Assembly: GCA_943788135.1 (NCBI GenBank)
Contig: CALSPC010000007.1
Span: 310,001-374,000 of the forward strand
Length of the DNA stretch: 64,000 nt
Reading direction: 5' to 3'
DNA from: an uncultured Paracoccaceae bacterium
Lineage (GTDB): Bacteria; Bacteroidota; Bacteroidia; Flavobacteriales; Flavobacteriaceae
Shown here piece after piece: positions 37,706 through 48,500 of the stretch. Numbering within the stretch: position 1 is the stretch's first letter; each line of letters opens with the position of its first letter. The position numbers were made by a program, and so were the translations under genes. The notes beneath the pieces were generated by a model. That model worked only from the letters and a program-made list of their open reading frames with translations, did not search any database and was not told where the DNA came from.

Positions 37706-39244
37706 TTATCCTAACCACCCTTCTCGATCCAAGCTACGATACTGAATAGCTTCGCTAATATGGGAACTTTCGATAGCTGACTCTCCTTCCAAATCAGCAA
37801 TAGTTCTGGCCACTTTTAGGATGCGATCATATGCACGAGCGGATAAATTTAAACGCTCCATAGCGGTCTTCAAAAGCTGTATTGAGCCGGTATCTAATTT
37901 GCAATATTTACGAATTTGTTTGGTGTTCATTTGCGCGTTGTAATGCACAGAATTAGAGTATTTAAAGCGTTCGATTTGTAATTCTCGAGCTTTGGTCACA
38001 CGTTTTCTAATAGCTATGGACGACTCCCCTTTACGCTCATCAGAGAGTTTTTCAAATGGTACAGGAGTTACTTCAATATGAATGTCAATACGATCTAACA
38101 AAGGGCCCGAAATTTTACCAAGATAGCGCTGCATTTCTGTAGCTGAGGACCTCATTGGCGCATTTGGGTCATTGAAATACCCGCTTGGACTAGGGTTCAT
38201 ACTGGCAACCAACATAAAGCTGCAGGGATAAGTTACCGTAAACTTAGCCCTTGAGATTGTAACTTCCCTATCTTCTAAAGGTTGCCGCATAACCTCTAAA
38301 ACTTCGCGCTTAAACTCAGGCAGTTCATCTAAAAATAATACACCGTTGTGAGACAAAGAAATCTCTCCAGGTTGTGGATAACTCCCGCCACCAACAAGAG
38401 CAACGTTTGAAATGGTATGATGAGGTGATCGAAATGGGCGTTGCGCAATTAATCCGTTTTGTGCTCCAATACGTCCCACTACCGAGTGAATTTTAGTAGT
38501 TTCTAGCGCTTCATGCAAAGTCATTGGTGGTAAAATAGAGGGCAAGCGCTTGGCGAGCATCGTTTTTCCAGCGCCTGGTGGTCCAATTAAGATAATATTA
38601 TGTCCTCCAGCTGCTGCTATTTCCATACAACGTTTGATACTCTCCTGCCCTTTCACATCTGAAAAATCAAATTCGGGATGCTCTAAGTTTTTTTGAAACT
38701 CGGCACGGGTATCTACAATTGTTTGTTCTAATTTTTTTTGGTTATGAAAACAATCGATCACTTCAGAGATGTGCTCAACACCATAAACTTTCAGCCCACT
38801 TACAATGGCAGCTTCTTTGGCATTTTCTTTGGGCAGGATAAATCCTTCAAAACCTTCCTCTAAAGCCTTAATTGCAATGGGAAGCGCACCTTTTATGGGT
38901 TGTACCGTACCGTCTAAGGAAAGTTCTCCCATAATAATGAAACGTTCAATATGATCCTCTTGTATTTGATTGGAAGCGGTTAGGATTCCTATCGCCAATG
39001 GCAAATCATAGGCAGCGCCTTCTTTGCGCATATCGGCAGGAGACATGTTGATAATGAGTTTTTTACCGGGAATTTTATAGCCATTATTTTGAAGGGCGGC
39101 CGCAATACGGAAATTACTTTCTTTAATCGCATTATCAGGCAACCCTACCAGATGATACCCAATACCTTTATCGACATTCACTTCTATTGTAATGGTGTGC
39201 GCTTCCACGCCAAAGACGGCGCTGCCATAGACTTTTTTAAGCAT
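37706..39244 (-). CDS. comM: YifB/ComM family Mg-chelatase-like AAA ATPase
   Basis: AAA+ helicase-like protein (512 aa), ComM in naturally competent bacteria, where it promotes branch migration during uptake of donor DNA. It has an N-terminal ChlI-like Lon-type domain (residues 5-125, [14 protein letters not shown]), Walker [16 protein letters not shown] (about 217), Walker [11 protein letters not shown] and the C-terminal Mg-chelatase domain [22 protein letters not shown]. Single gene. Confidence 0.93.
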   Translation of the reverse strand: MLKKVYGSAVFGVEAHTITIEVNVDKGIGYHLVGLPDNAIKESNFRIAAALQNNGYKIPGKKLIINMSPADMRKEGAAYDLPLAIGILTASNQIQEDHIERFIIMGELSLDGTVQPIKGALPIAIKALEEGFEGFILPKENAKEAAIVSGLKVYGVEHISEVIDCFHNQKKLEQTIVDTRAEFQKNLEHPEFDFSDVKGQESIKRCMEIAAAGGHNIILIGPPGAGKTMLAKRLPSILPPMTLHEALETTKIHSVVGRIGAQNGLIAQRPFRSPHHTISNVALVGGGSYPQPGEISLSHNGVLFLDELPEFKREVLEVMRQPLEDREVTISRAKFTVTYPCSFMLVASMNPSPSGYFNDPNAPMRSSATEMQRYLGKISGPLLDRIDIHIEVTPVPFEKLSDERKGESSIAIRKRVTKARELQIERFKYSNSVHYNAQMNTKQIRKYCKLDTGSIQLLKTAMERLNLSARAYDRILKVARTIADLEGESAIESSHISEAIQYRSLDREGWLG

Positions 39245-39331
39245 TTTAGTAAATTTGAGTACTTAAATCTACTAAATAATTCGGAATACTGAACTTTTAA
39301 AAGAGATTTTATTAAAATAGTGACGCTAAAA

Positions 39332-39382
39332 AAAAGGTTTTAAGTGTGCTAGAACATTACTCTAAGACACTTAAAACCTTTT
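39332..39382 (-). terminator. Terminator at the end of the glucan locus
   Basis: Perfect 16-bp stem AAAAGGTTTTAAGTGT / ACACTTAAAACCTTTT, loop of 19 bases, 22 bases after the last GH17 stop. It could also end transcription from the other strand. Confidence 0.85.
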
Positions 39383-39404
39383 AATTTTAAAAATACGTTA
39401 GAAG

Positions 39405-40322
39405 TTAAAACTTCAAATTTTCGTTTTTGTCCCAAAGCCCCCAATAGGCACCTACTTTTCCTTCTGGACCTACTTTCCATGACTCATCAAAAGATGAGAA
39501 ATAGAAATTAGGAATGTCATTTTCTTTAGTCCAACGCATGGTGTCAATGAAATACTTCATTGCAGCTCTTTCGCTCGCAATTGCACCTCTTAGACCACCA
39601 CCCTGACTTGGCCAACCTGTTTCTGTAATAATAATTGGTTTGCCTTGTGCTGCGTCTACAACTTGACCATACATAGCTTGCATATGTCCTAAAGAATAAT
39701 CTATTGGACAGCCTTCCCAGTAAGGGTATAAGTTTGCTAATATAACATCCGAGTGTTCTACAATAATTGGATGACGAGAAAACTCATAATACGCATCTAC
39801 ATAACCAATTGGAATATCTAATCCAGCTAAGGCTTCTTTTACACGTTTCATGTACCCTACTAACTCTTCTAAAGTTAAGTCGTTACGATACAAAACCTCG
39901 TTACCAACTGCAGCCACATCTACGTGTCCAGCTTTTGCTAGTGCAATTAGACCTTCAATTTCTTTTTCGTTATCTTCTTTATCATCACCAAGCCATGCGC
40001 CAACTAATGTTCTTAAACCATGTTTTTTGGCTGCAACAGGGACAAATTCATTGCCTTCTGTACAGGAAAATGAACGTATAGCCCCTACATAAGGTTTCAA
40101 AATTTTAACACGGCGCTCAACTTGAGCCATACTAATTTCATCACCTGGTTTTTGGCCATCTTCATACATACTAAAGCAAATACCATGCATGCCATCTTGG
40201 ATGGTTTTACGCCATTGGTTTTTTAAATCTTCTAATGAATCTTTAGAGACTTCTATACCCTTTGTGGCAATCTGACTGTAATCATTTTTTGGTTTGTAAT
40301 AAGATTCTTCTCTGTACGACAT
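39405..40322 (-). CDS. GH17 glycoside hydrolase, cytosolic
   Basis: Family 17 (beta/alpha)8 enzyme (305 aa), expected to act on beta-1,3-glucans. Acid/base E142 in AVGNEVL and nucleophile E234 in ITETGWPS are both present. There is no signal peptide, so it should work in the cytosol on imported laminari-oligosaccharides. It is closely similar along its length to the GH17 domain of the next gene (shared SFSCTEGNE, VGAWLGDD/VGAWIGDD, YPYWEGC/YPFWEGC), which points to a tandem duplication. It starts 17 bases after the fusion gene and ends the operon. Endo, exo or transglycosylating mode cannot be told. Confidence 0.9.
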   Translation of the reverse strand: MSYREESYYKPKNDYSQIATKGIEVSKDSLEDLKNQWRKTIQDGMHGICFSMYEDGQKPGDEISMAQVERRVKILKPYVGAIRSFSCTEGNEFVPVAAKKHGLRTLVGAWLGDDKEDNEKEIEGLIALAKAGHVDVAAVGNEVLYRNDLTLEELVGYMKRVKEALAGLDIPIGYVDAYYEFSRHPIIVEHSDVILANLYPYWEGCPIDYSLGHMQAMYGQVVDAAQGKPIIITETGWPSQGGGLRGAIASERAAMKYFIDTMRWTKENDIPNFYFSSFDESWKVGPEGKVGAYWGLWDKNENLKF

Positions 40323-40339
40323 TTCTAATATGTAATTTA

Positions 40340-42682
40340 CTATTGTTTAAATTTTAATTTTTCGTTTTTATCCCAAATTCCCCATCGAGCGCCAACATCA
40401 CCCTCGTGGTGTACTTTCCAAGATTCATCAAATGATGAAAAATAGAATAATGGTATTTCATTTTTTTGTGCCCAATTGGACGCATCAATAAAATACTTCA
40501 TTGCATTATTTTCTGTTGGTTGTGCTGACTCTAAACGCGCACCTTTATTAGGCCAACCTGTTTCACTAATTATTACAGGTTTCCCTTTTGCAAACTGCTG
40601 TGTCACAGCATACATTTGCTTTAAATAGAGCGCAGATTCTTCAATATTACAGCCTTCCCAAAACGGGTAGCAATTTACTAAAATTACATCACATGCGTCT
40701 ATAATTTTTGGTCTTTCTACAAACTGATAATACGCATCAACATAACCAACTGGAATCTCAGGTAATGCTTTTTTTACTCTGTTGATGTAAGCAAGTAACT
40801 CTTCTTCACTTAGCTCTCCGCGCATTAAAGTTTCATTACCAACAACTGCAATATCTACAAAACCGGATTTTGCAAGCTTTATTAGTGCTTTAATCTCTTT
40901 TTCGTTTTGAATTTTATCATCACCAATCCAAGCACCAACCATAGTTTGTAATTGTTTTTCTTTGGCAATTTTTGGAGTATGTTCATTACCTTCTGTACAT
41001 GAGAATGAACGCACCCATTGTGAATACGGCGCTATCACATCCATTCGTTTAGAAATCTGAGATTTTGACAATTGATCGCCTATATTTTGACCTTCTAAGT
41101 ACGGACTAAAACACAAGCCGTGTAATCCATTATTTAATGTTTTTAGAAACAAGGCCTTAAGCTCTGCATCTGTTTTTGATGAAAAATCAGTATCCGTTGA
41201 CCCGTCAATTTTTAAATCTGAACGTAGCAAGGATGCGAGTTTGTCAGTTTGATAATAGGAACTGTTTTTTGATTTTTCCTTATGCTTTTCTAATTCTGCT
41301 CTTATTTCATTAGCCCGGTCTTCATCAATATTATAATCTCGCATGATATACATTGCTGCAAAAGTCCCTAATGTTGGGAAAAAACAAAAGAATGCATGCA
41401 AGCCATCAACTGCTCCTTGTTGATCTAGTGTTGATAAATCTGAATTAAAACCAACTAACCATATAATTAAACCGCTTAATGCTCCAGCTATTGCATAACC
41501 AACCTTGACCATCCACCAATAAATAGCGCCAAAGATTCCTTCTCTTCGTTTACCAGAATTTAATTCATCAACATCTATAACATCTGCTGTCATTGACATC
41601 ATCACTGTAAATAAACTACCAATACCAAAAGAGAAAAATGGTAAAGCAAAAATATACATCCAAGGTTTTCCTGGAATGAATAAGAAATACAGCATAATGT
41701 AACCAAAAATTGAAATGCTTTGGCAAATCATAAATGCTTTTTTCTTTCCGAATTTTTTTGAAAGCCTCGTTACTATAGGAATTACAATAAAGGTAGTACC
41801 CAATGCTCCAAATGCTCCAAATAATGAGACCCAAATTCCTGATGCTCCTGCGTCTCCATTAAAAAGTTTATATACAATTACAAAAAATGTAAGTGAAGAA
41901 ACTGCCATAAAAGCATTGTAAATAAAGAATGTTGCTCCACACAATTGTCTAAATTCTTTGATTTTGAATGCTTCTTTTGCACTAATTAATATTTTTTTAA
42001 GGCTTTCACCTATAGTTGAAAAACTTAGGGGCTCATAGTCATTATCAAGAGTTGATTCACTTTTAATGAACAGCGCCGGCACAATTGCACATAATGCACA
42101 AGGAATAGCAACCCATATAGCGAGTTCTCTTGCGGCCACATCTGCAGATGGAAACCATTCTGGATCGTACATAATAATCCAAAATATTGGTGCTATCACC
42201 CATGCCCATTGACCAATCCATTGAGCTGTTGCCATAATATTGGTACGTTCGTGAAAATCATCACTCATCTCATAGCCCATGGCTACGTAAGGTACACTAA
42301 AAAAAGTAAGTCCTAAATAGAAAATTACAGACCAGAAAAAGAAATACCAAAAATTATATTGTACGGTGTTTTCCTTGAAAAGTTGCCACATAAAAACATA
42401 GGAAACACCCATAATAATTCCGCCTATTAAAACATACTGTCTACGTCTTCCCCATTTAGATTTCGTATTATCAGAAATAAATCCCATCAAAGGATCTGTT
42501 ATAGCATCAAATAACCTTGGAAACAGATATATCATTCCCCACATTAAGCCAGTAAATTTTAAATCTTCTACCAAAACCACCATAAATATGCCTAAAATGG
42601 CAGGAAACATTTGGTTGGCAAACATACCGATGCCAAAGGCTACCTTTTGGCTGAATGGTACTTTTTCTGAACTTATAGACAT
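40340..42682 (-). CDS. GPH/MFS sugar permease fused to a C-terminal GH17 domain
   Basis: A 780-aa fusion. Residues 10-450 are a 12-helix glycoside-pentoside-hexuronide symporter, with the family motif FDAITDPLMGFISD then KWGRRRQY (58-83) and the second-half VDELNSGKRREGIFGA (371-386). After a charged linker (450-500), residues 505-780 are a complete GH17 domain with acid/base E617 (VVGNETL) and nucleophile E707 (ISETGWPN). With twelve helices the C-terminus faces the cytosol, so glucan oligomers could be cut as they leave the carrier. The frame is continuous, with no stop or indel at the junction. Neighbours are a GH30 gene upstream and its GH17 paralogue downstream. Confidence 0.92.
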   Translation of the reverse strand: MSISSEKVPFSQKVAFGIGMFANQMFPAILGIFMVVLVEDLKFTGLMWGMIYLFPRLFDAITDPLMGFISDNTKSKWGRRRQYVLIGGIIMGVSYVFMWQLFKENTVQYNFWYFFFWSVIFYLGLTFFSVPYVAMGYEMSDDFHERTNIMATAQWIGQWAWVIAPIFWIIMYDPEWFPSADVAARELAIWVAIPCALCAIVPALFIKSESTLDNDYEPLSFSTIGESLKKILISAKEAFKIKEFRQLCGATFFIYNAFMAVSSLTFFVIVYKLFNGDAGASGIWVSLFGAFGALGTTFIVIPIVTRLSKKFGKKKAFMICQSISIFGYIMLYFLFIPGKPWMYIFALPFFSFGIGSLFTVMMSMTADVIDVDELNSGKRREGIFGAIYWWMVKVGYAIAGALSGLIIWLVGFNSDLSTLDQQGAVDGLHAFFCFFPTLGTFAAMYIMRDYNIDEDRANEIRAELEKHKEKSKNSSYYQTDKLASLLRSDLKIDGSTDTDFSSKTDAELKALFLKTLNNGLHGLCFSPYLEGQNIGDQLSKSQISKRMDVIAPYSQWVRSFSCTEGNEHTPKIAKEKQLQTMVGAWIGDDKIQNEKEIKALIKLAKSGFVDIAVVGNETLMRGELSEEELLAYINRVKKALPEIPVGYVDAYYQFVERPKIIDACDVILVNCYPFWEGCNIEESALYLKQMYAVTQQFAKGKPVIISETGWPNKGARLESAQPTENNAMKYFIDASNWAQKNEIPLFYFSSFDESWKVHHEGDVGARWGIWDKNEKLKFKQ

Positions 42683-42726
42683 AATGAATTGATTTTAGTT
42701 TGTGTGTTGGTTAGTAAGTGTGTGTG

Positions 42727-44205
42727 TTATTTTTGTACTACTATAGTTTGAATTGCTTGGGGTTGTATGGTTATTAATTTTGATGTTTTTCCTAGAGAAA
42801 GCTCAAAAGTTTTTAATTCTTTTCCTTCATTAAAAACGATTACAGCAATAGATCCATCTGGATTTTGTGCAGCAGTTACTTGTAAGTCTGCATCCGATTT
42901 ATCTAAACCAATGACTTTTGCACCTGGGCGGATGTATTTACTAAAATGTGCCATGGTATAGTACAACGGTGTAAAGTAAACTTCATCATTATCTGGATCG
43001 ACAATTACTGGGGCTACACACCAGTTTTTAAACCAGTTTGGCCCGCCTTGTCTATCTAAGACCATATTCCAATCTACCCAACCATCTACCCAATTGTTTA
43101 GGCAGCCAATAATGTCTCTGGCGTATCTATTAACAGGAGCGTATTTTGGATGTAAATATTTTTTTGCAGGTTCTCTCCAATCGTAACCCCAATCTGTAGA
43201 TTCTTTTGACCAATACCATTTGTCATCTTGCCATTTTGGAATTTCTGAATCTACACACCCTTCAGTTTCAATTAAATATTTGTTTGGTGCTTTTTCATGT
43301 GCATATTGTAATGCTTTAGGGAAAAAATCATAGGTGCTTTCATACCAATGAATAGCGGTTCCTGAGAAATATTTAGAAGACGCTTCATTTTTATACATGT
43401 CATCTACCCACTCTTTTAAACCATCTCTGTTTTGATCATACCCTAAAATTTTAACATCTGACTTTCCTACTTCTTCTAATTTTGGACCTAAATAGTTTTG
43501 AACAAAATCCGTTTCTTCTTTAGGGGAAAAATGCATACTCTCCCAATTATTTCCATTTCCGTGAGGCTCATTTACTGGAGTTAACCCCCAAATATCAATC
43601 CCTTCGTTTTTATAAGCTTCTAAATATTTTGAAAAATATAACGCAAACGCACTATAATACTCTGGCAATAATTTACCGCCCACATAGTTTTTATTGTCTT
43701 TCATCCATGGCGGAGCTGTCCAAGGCGATGCTATGATATTAAAACCCTCTTTAGAGATTGCCATAGCATCTTTTATCATGGGAATTAAATCGTCTCTATC
43801 TTCTTCAATACTAAAATGATTTAGCTCCATATCGTCGGCGATTGGCGCATAAGTGTAATTATTTAATGAAAAATCACAGGAACTTATATGCGTTCGTGTC
43901 AGCGTATAGTTGGCGCCATCTTCACTAAAATAAGCCTTAAGTATGGTGTCTCTATTTTTTTTACTCAAACGATTTAGTAAATGCGCAGAAGATTCTGTGA
44001 ATGATCCACCAAAACCAGTAATAGTTTGAAATATAGCTTCTGGATTCAAATGAATTTTAGAAGGGTTTTCAGAGGTTTCGAATTCTGAAATTTCAGCTAG
44101 TTTATTTCCATTTGCAGAAGTTTCATACACTTTAACTTCTAATGATTGTTTGGAGGTACACGCTGTGAGCATTAGTGATAAAATTAAAAAATGATACGTT
44201 TTCAA
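42727..44205 (-). CDS. GH30 glycosidase lipoprotein (probable beta-1,6-glucanase)
   Basis: Clan GH-A enzyme (492 aa) with a lipobox LMLTAC (Cys16), so it is anchored to a membrane, probably in the periplasm or on the cell surface. Acid/base E213 in TPVNEPHGN and nucleophile E315 in LIETEGCVD. The C-terminal beta-sandwich (about 430-492) is typical of GH30. Subfamily placement by eye favours the glucosylceramidase/beta-1,6-glucanase branch. In this setting it would remove the beta-1,6 branches of laminarin so that GH17 and the phosphorylase can proceed. Confidence 0.9.
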   Translation of the reverse strand: MKTYHFLILSLMLTACTSKQSLEVKVYETSANGNKLAEISEFETSENPSKIHLNPEAIFQTITGFGGSFTESSAHLLNRLSKKNRDTILKAYFSEDGANYTLTRTHISSCDFSLNNYTYAPIADDMELNHFSIEEDRDDLIPMIKDAMAISKEGFNIIASPWTAPPWMKDNKNYVGGKLLPEYYSAFALYFSKYLEAYKNEGIDIWGLTPVNEPHGNGNNWESMHFSPKEETDFVQNYLGPKLEEVGKSDVKILGYDQNRDGLKEWVDDMYKNEASSKYFSGTAIHWYESTYDFFPKALQYAHEKAPNKYLIETEGCVDSEIPKWQDDKWYWSKESTDWGYDWREPAKKYLHPKYAPVNRYARDIIGCLNNWVDGWVDWNMVLDRQGGPNWFKNWCVAPVIVDPDNDEVYFTPLYYTMAHFSKYIRPGAKVIGLDKSDADLQVTAAQNPDGSIAVIVFNEGKELKTFELSLGKTSKLITIQPQAIQTIVVQK

Positions 44206-44234
44206 AATTGTTTTTTTTTGTGATTAATTATAAT

Positions 44235-45509
44235 TCATTGTTTTTTTGGGGGTAATTCAACTTCAAGTAACAGCGCTTCCTTATTGCCATTATAGGTTTT
44301 CGTAATTGGTTCTCCGTTACGAGTCAGTCCATCAAAAACACCTTGATCCACCAAGTCCCAGAGTGGATATTTAGCTTTCCCATCAACCGTGAATAATCCA
44401 AAATAGTTCTCAGACCCTCCCTTGTTGTGAGCATCTTTCCAGGGTTCATCAAAGGCTTCAAAATAGAAACATGACATCTTACTTTGAGCGGACCATTGAC
44501 GCATCTTATTATAAAACAGGGCTTCCTTGTACTCATCTGTTGCTTTTGACCCCTTAGAACCATAAAGTCCGTTTGAGGCACTTGCCCAACCCGTTTCTCC
44601 AATATGAATTGGTTTTTTAATGCCTAAACTTTTAATATAACTGGCTACACTATCAATCTGAGAGATCGCATAATTTTTTGCGCGATTCATAGCAACATCA
44701 ATCCGCTTTAGGCTTGAGAGTTGTGTTTCTTCTCCAAAAACACCCCAAAAAACAGGGTTATAATGGGTATCGTGCATTGGATATGTATGTACGGATAAGT
44801 AATCAACAGCTTTTATTAATTTGGTAAGATCCTCAGTATGGTATTGTGAATCTCCACCACCCCATGATGCAAAATTATCTGAACTTGTAATCCAAATATC
44901 TTTTGATAATTTCCCTGTTTGTTTTAACCCTTGTAAATGTGAAACCCATTTCAAAATGACATTGGGTTGCACAAAATATGTAGTGGCCCATTTTACCATA
45001 GCCTCGTTACCAACAGCAATAATTTTCACAATGTCTGGATAGGCATTAGCCAAGGCTACCGCACGATCAATTTCTGCGGCATTATGTTCACTTTCAACAT
45101 TATGGTTAACGGGTTTATCTGTCCAAGCATTTAAACAATCTATCCAAGCCCCGAGCATCAAGTACATTTCAAAATTAGGATCTTCATTTTTTAATTCTCG
45201 TATCGCTTTGAGAATATTTGAAGCGTGTGCTAATTGAACATTATATGTTCTTAATACTCGGATATTCATAGCATGAAGAATTTTCATATCTTCTTTAAGC
45301 TCTTGGATAGTAGGCTGAAAATCTCTAGATGATTTCCGATATCCTCCATAAGAGATGGCCAAGTAGTCTGAATTTCCTAATATATCTTTAGCAGTCACTG
45401 TTTTTTGTGTTTGATCGATTGGTATTGGTTTTTTTGTTTGATTTTCTTTACAGGACATTACAAGAAAAACAAGCGCTATTAAACCTAAAATAAATGTTGC
45501 TTTTCTCAT
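44235..45509 (-). CDS. GH17 lipoprotein
   Basis: Family 17 beta-1,3-glucanase-like enzyme (424 aa) with a lipobox LVMSC (Cys20). Acid/base E169 in AVGNEAM and nucleophile E305 in IGETGWAS. It is longer and more distant from the two cytosolic GH17 copies, with an insert around residues 205-265 (SWGGGDSQYHTEDL) near the substrate cleft. A role in periplasmic or surface trimming of laminarin oligomers is inferred. It lies 15 bases from the phosphorylase and 29 from GH30. Confidence 0.9.
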   Translation of the reverse strand: MRKATFILGLIALVFLVMSCKENQTKKPIPIDQTQKTVTAKDILGNSDYLAISYGGYRKSSRDFQPTIQELKEDMKILHAMNIRVLRTYNVQLAHASNILKAIRELKNEDPNFEMYLMLGAWIDCLNAWTDKPVNHNVESEHNAAEIDRAVALANAYPDIVKIIAVGNEAMVKWATTYFVQPNVILKWVSHLQGLKQTGKLSKDIWITSSDNFASWGGGDSQYHTEDLTKLIKAVDYLSVHTYPMHDTHYNPVFWGVFGEETQLSSLKRIDVAMNRAKNYAISQIDSVASYIKSLGIKKPIHIGETGWASASNGLYGSKGSKATDEYKEALFYNKMRQWSAQSKMSCFYFEAFDEPWKDAHNKGGSENYFGLFTVDGKAKYPLWDLVDQGVFDGLTRNGEPITKTYNGNKEALLLEVELPPKKQ

Positions 45510-45524
45510 AATATCATATAAATA

Positions 45525-48500
45525 CTATTTTAAACGACTACTTTTAATATGTACGTTTATTTGAATGATTTCTCCGTTACGACTAAATACTTGTTCGCTT
45601 ATTTCTTTATCTAAGCTTAGAGATTTAAACGTTTTAGTATCTCCATTACTAAAGTTTACTGATAACCCTTCTTCTTCTGCTATTGTGTAAATGACAGGCA
45701 CTTGACAATAAGTGAAACATAATGAATCTTTAGAAATCAAAATACTCTCTTGTTTTTTAGGCAATGCGATGTAATGAAATAGTTTGCTTTCTTGTAAAAA
45801 TTCATTTTTACGTAACAAACAAGGGTTAAATCCAAGTTTTCCTTCGGAAACATTAACACCTAATTCTCCAAAACGTGATAAGACATCTTCTTTTACCTGA
45901 CCAGTCATCCCTGGTTGTTGAGCACCTTTTCCTGCTGGAGTATGCGAATACGGATCCGTTGGAAAAGCGCCGTATAATTGTGGGGATTTATGAACTCCAA
46001 TTCCAGCATTTATTTCGTAATAATGATCTAATAAATTTCCAACATCAACTGCATCTTGATCAGAATCAATTGCTGCGGTACACGTTTCTAAAACGGCTAA
46101 TTGCAGCTTTGAAACCATATGCCAGTATATAGACCCTAAACCTTCATAGCCATAAAATGTTCCTGAACGTCCTGTGAAAGCTTTATGGTTAAATACGTCT
46201 TCAAAAATCTGAAGAACTTTTGAAGTATCCTGATCTATTAATGATGAGTAAGCAGTTTCAGATAGCTCTACTAGAGCTGCCTTTAAATCATTGGCATTTT
46301 TAAAATTCCCGTTAAAATGGTACACACCATTAACATCTTTTTCTATGATTTGCACATTTTTATCCGCAACTAGTTGTTGTAATAATTTGGAAGTTGAAAT
46401 GGCTGCTTCAGAAATTGTATTACGTTCAATAAATCCTTTTAGATCTTTGTAAGGATATAATAAATAACTGTACTGATCTGGACGGAAAAGTTTACTACTT
46501 TTCATGGCGTTCAGAACAGACAATGACTCTTCACTAGATAAATATTTTGAACTTAATACTGCAACTTGCCCTTCTAACATTTCATCTAAATACGAAATCG
46601 AAACGCTGTTATCAGAATTAACTGTCATTAAATTATACGCATGGTATAAGTTATCTTCTCGTTTATTGACACTAATTGAGTGTTCTAAATAGCTTAAACT
46701 AACGTTTATAAAATCTTTTAAATCACGAATTGAAATACCCTCTTTTCTTCCAGAAAATGCATGCGCATACACTTGATCTCTGTACGTGCTACCTGCAGTT
46801 CCTAATGCATCTAAAATTAGTTTTCGATCTGTGTCATTGATACGGTCTGAAAGTAAACTTTCATGCTCTTTAAACGTCGATAAAATCGAGTTAAAGAACG
46901 CTACAAGTTCTTTAGAAACTTCAACTGATTCCAAATCTGATTGCTCAATAATGGTGTCAAAGAATTTCATAAAACGACGAAGGTAATATAAGGTTACCAT
47001 GGAAACACCACTACCTACTAAAGCATTATTGGCATCGTTCCATTCGGGGCGTTGCGTATTCATCCATATTCCGCCTTCAGGGATAAAATTTGAAAATTTC
47101 GCTAGTGTTGTAGCTAGAATTTTTTCAATGAAATTAACTTTCACAATAAAGCGATTTTCATCACGAAGTAAAGCACCATCGGCACCAAGCTCAACACGTT
47201 GTTCTCTAATTTTGAGATCTAAGGCTTCATCAAATTCAATAGTATCCTTTGGGTTTTCAAGTAATGCGTCATAGCTTTTGATTTTATAAGGTACATTGGC
47301 GTACACAAATAAGTCTTTATTAAAAAGTGTAGCTAGTTTTTCTGGTTGGTGTTTTTCAATAAACTCTAAAAACTTAAGTAAATAAATTATTTGATGATCA
47401 CCCCAATAGCCAATATATGACCAAGGATCATCAGGCTCTATAGTTTCCCAATCAAAACCTCCTTTTGTCACTCTGTAAGGATTGTAGCCATCAAAAGTTG
47501 TTGCATTTAAGAACTTGTGAATCATACTCTCAATAAATGCAGGATAGGAATGTGCTAAAGCCTCCCAGTTTTGGAAGATATCGCGCCAGTTTCCTTCGTA
47601 ATCTAATATTTTAGAACCATCAATTTCGCTCTTAGTGTTGATTGAAAATTTGTTCCAAGGACGACTAGGATCACCATGACGACGGCTAAATTTTAAGGGC
47701 ATATACTCGAAGCATAAACGTCTAAAGTTAGTGTCATCAACTTCATATGCTAAGGCTTGTAACACAGAAAGTGAAAAAACTTCAGGCAGTTTTGCTACAC
47801 TATCTTCAGTTGTTCTGAATACTTTTTTGTTAGCTTTTGATAAGTAATTTTTAAAATCCCACTTTTCAATTTGATAGTTATCATCAAAAATACCACCTCT
47901 CATAATATTGAATAAGGTATTTGCAAAATGACGAGTATCTCTAAATTTATCAGCTGAAAGCTGTAAACCATCAGAAGCAGCATTTAAAGCGATTAAACGC
48001 GTTGTTCCTTTTTCAATTTTTTCATTGATCAATTCAGCTAATCCATCATTGGTTTTAATTTGATTGATCAGCTTTGCAATCGCTGAATGATTTTTATTGA
48101 CTTCTGCAACAAGCATCCATTCTTTAGTTTGCTGTGGTGTTAGTACAATTTTTGAATTGACAAAGTAGGCGCCTTTTTCAGCTTTCACATCGGTTTCTTC
48201 AACAAGCTCCTGTTGCTTTCTAAAACTATTCAATTGTAAAGAAGACAATAAGTGCTTAGCATTATCCAGTCCCAGAGACCAAACCACATTTGCTTTCAAA
48301 GCTTCACTAGGTTCCGCTTTATCAACAATTATTGCGCTTAATGCATAAATTCCTAGGCCTGAACTTTTATCTAACTCACTTCGTTTATAGGCATCTACTA
48401 AATTACTACTTGCATTTTGCAAATCGCTACCAACGCCATACGGCAAAATGTTTTGAATTCCATCCAATACATTGACTTCAATTTTTGAAGTTGAATCATT

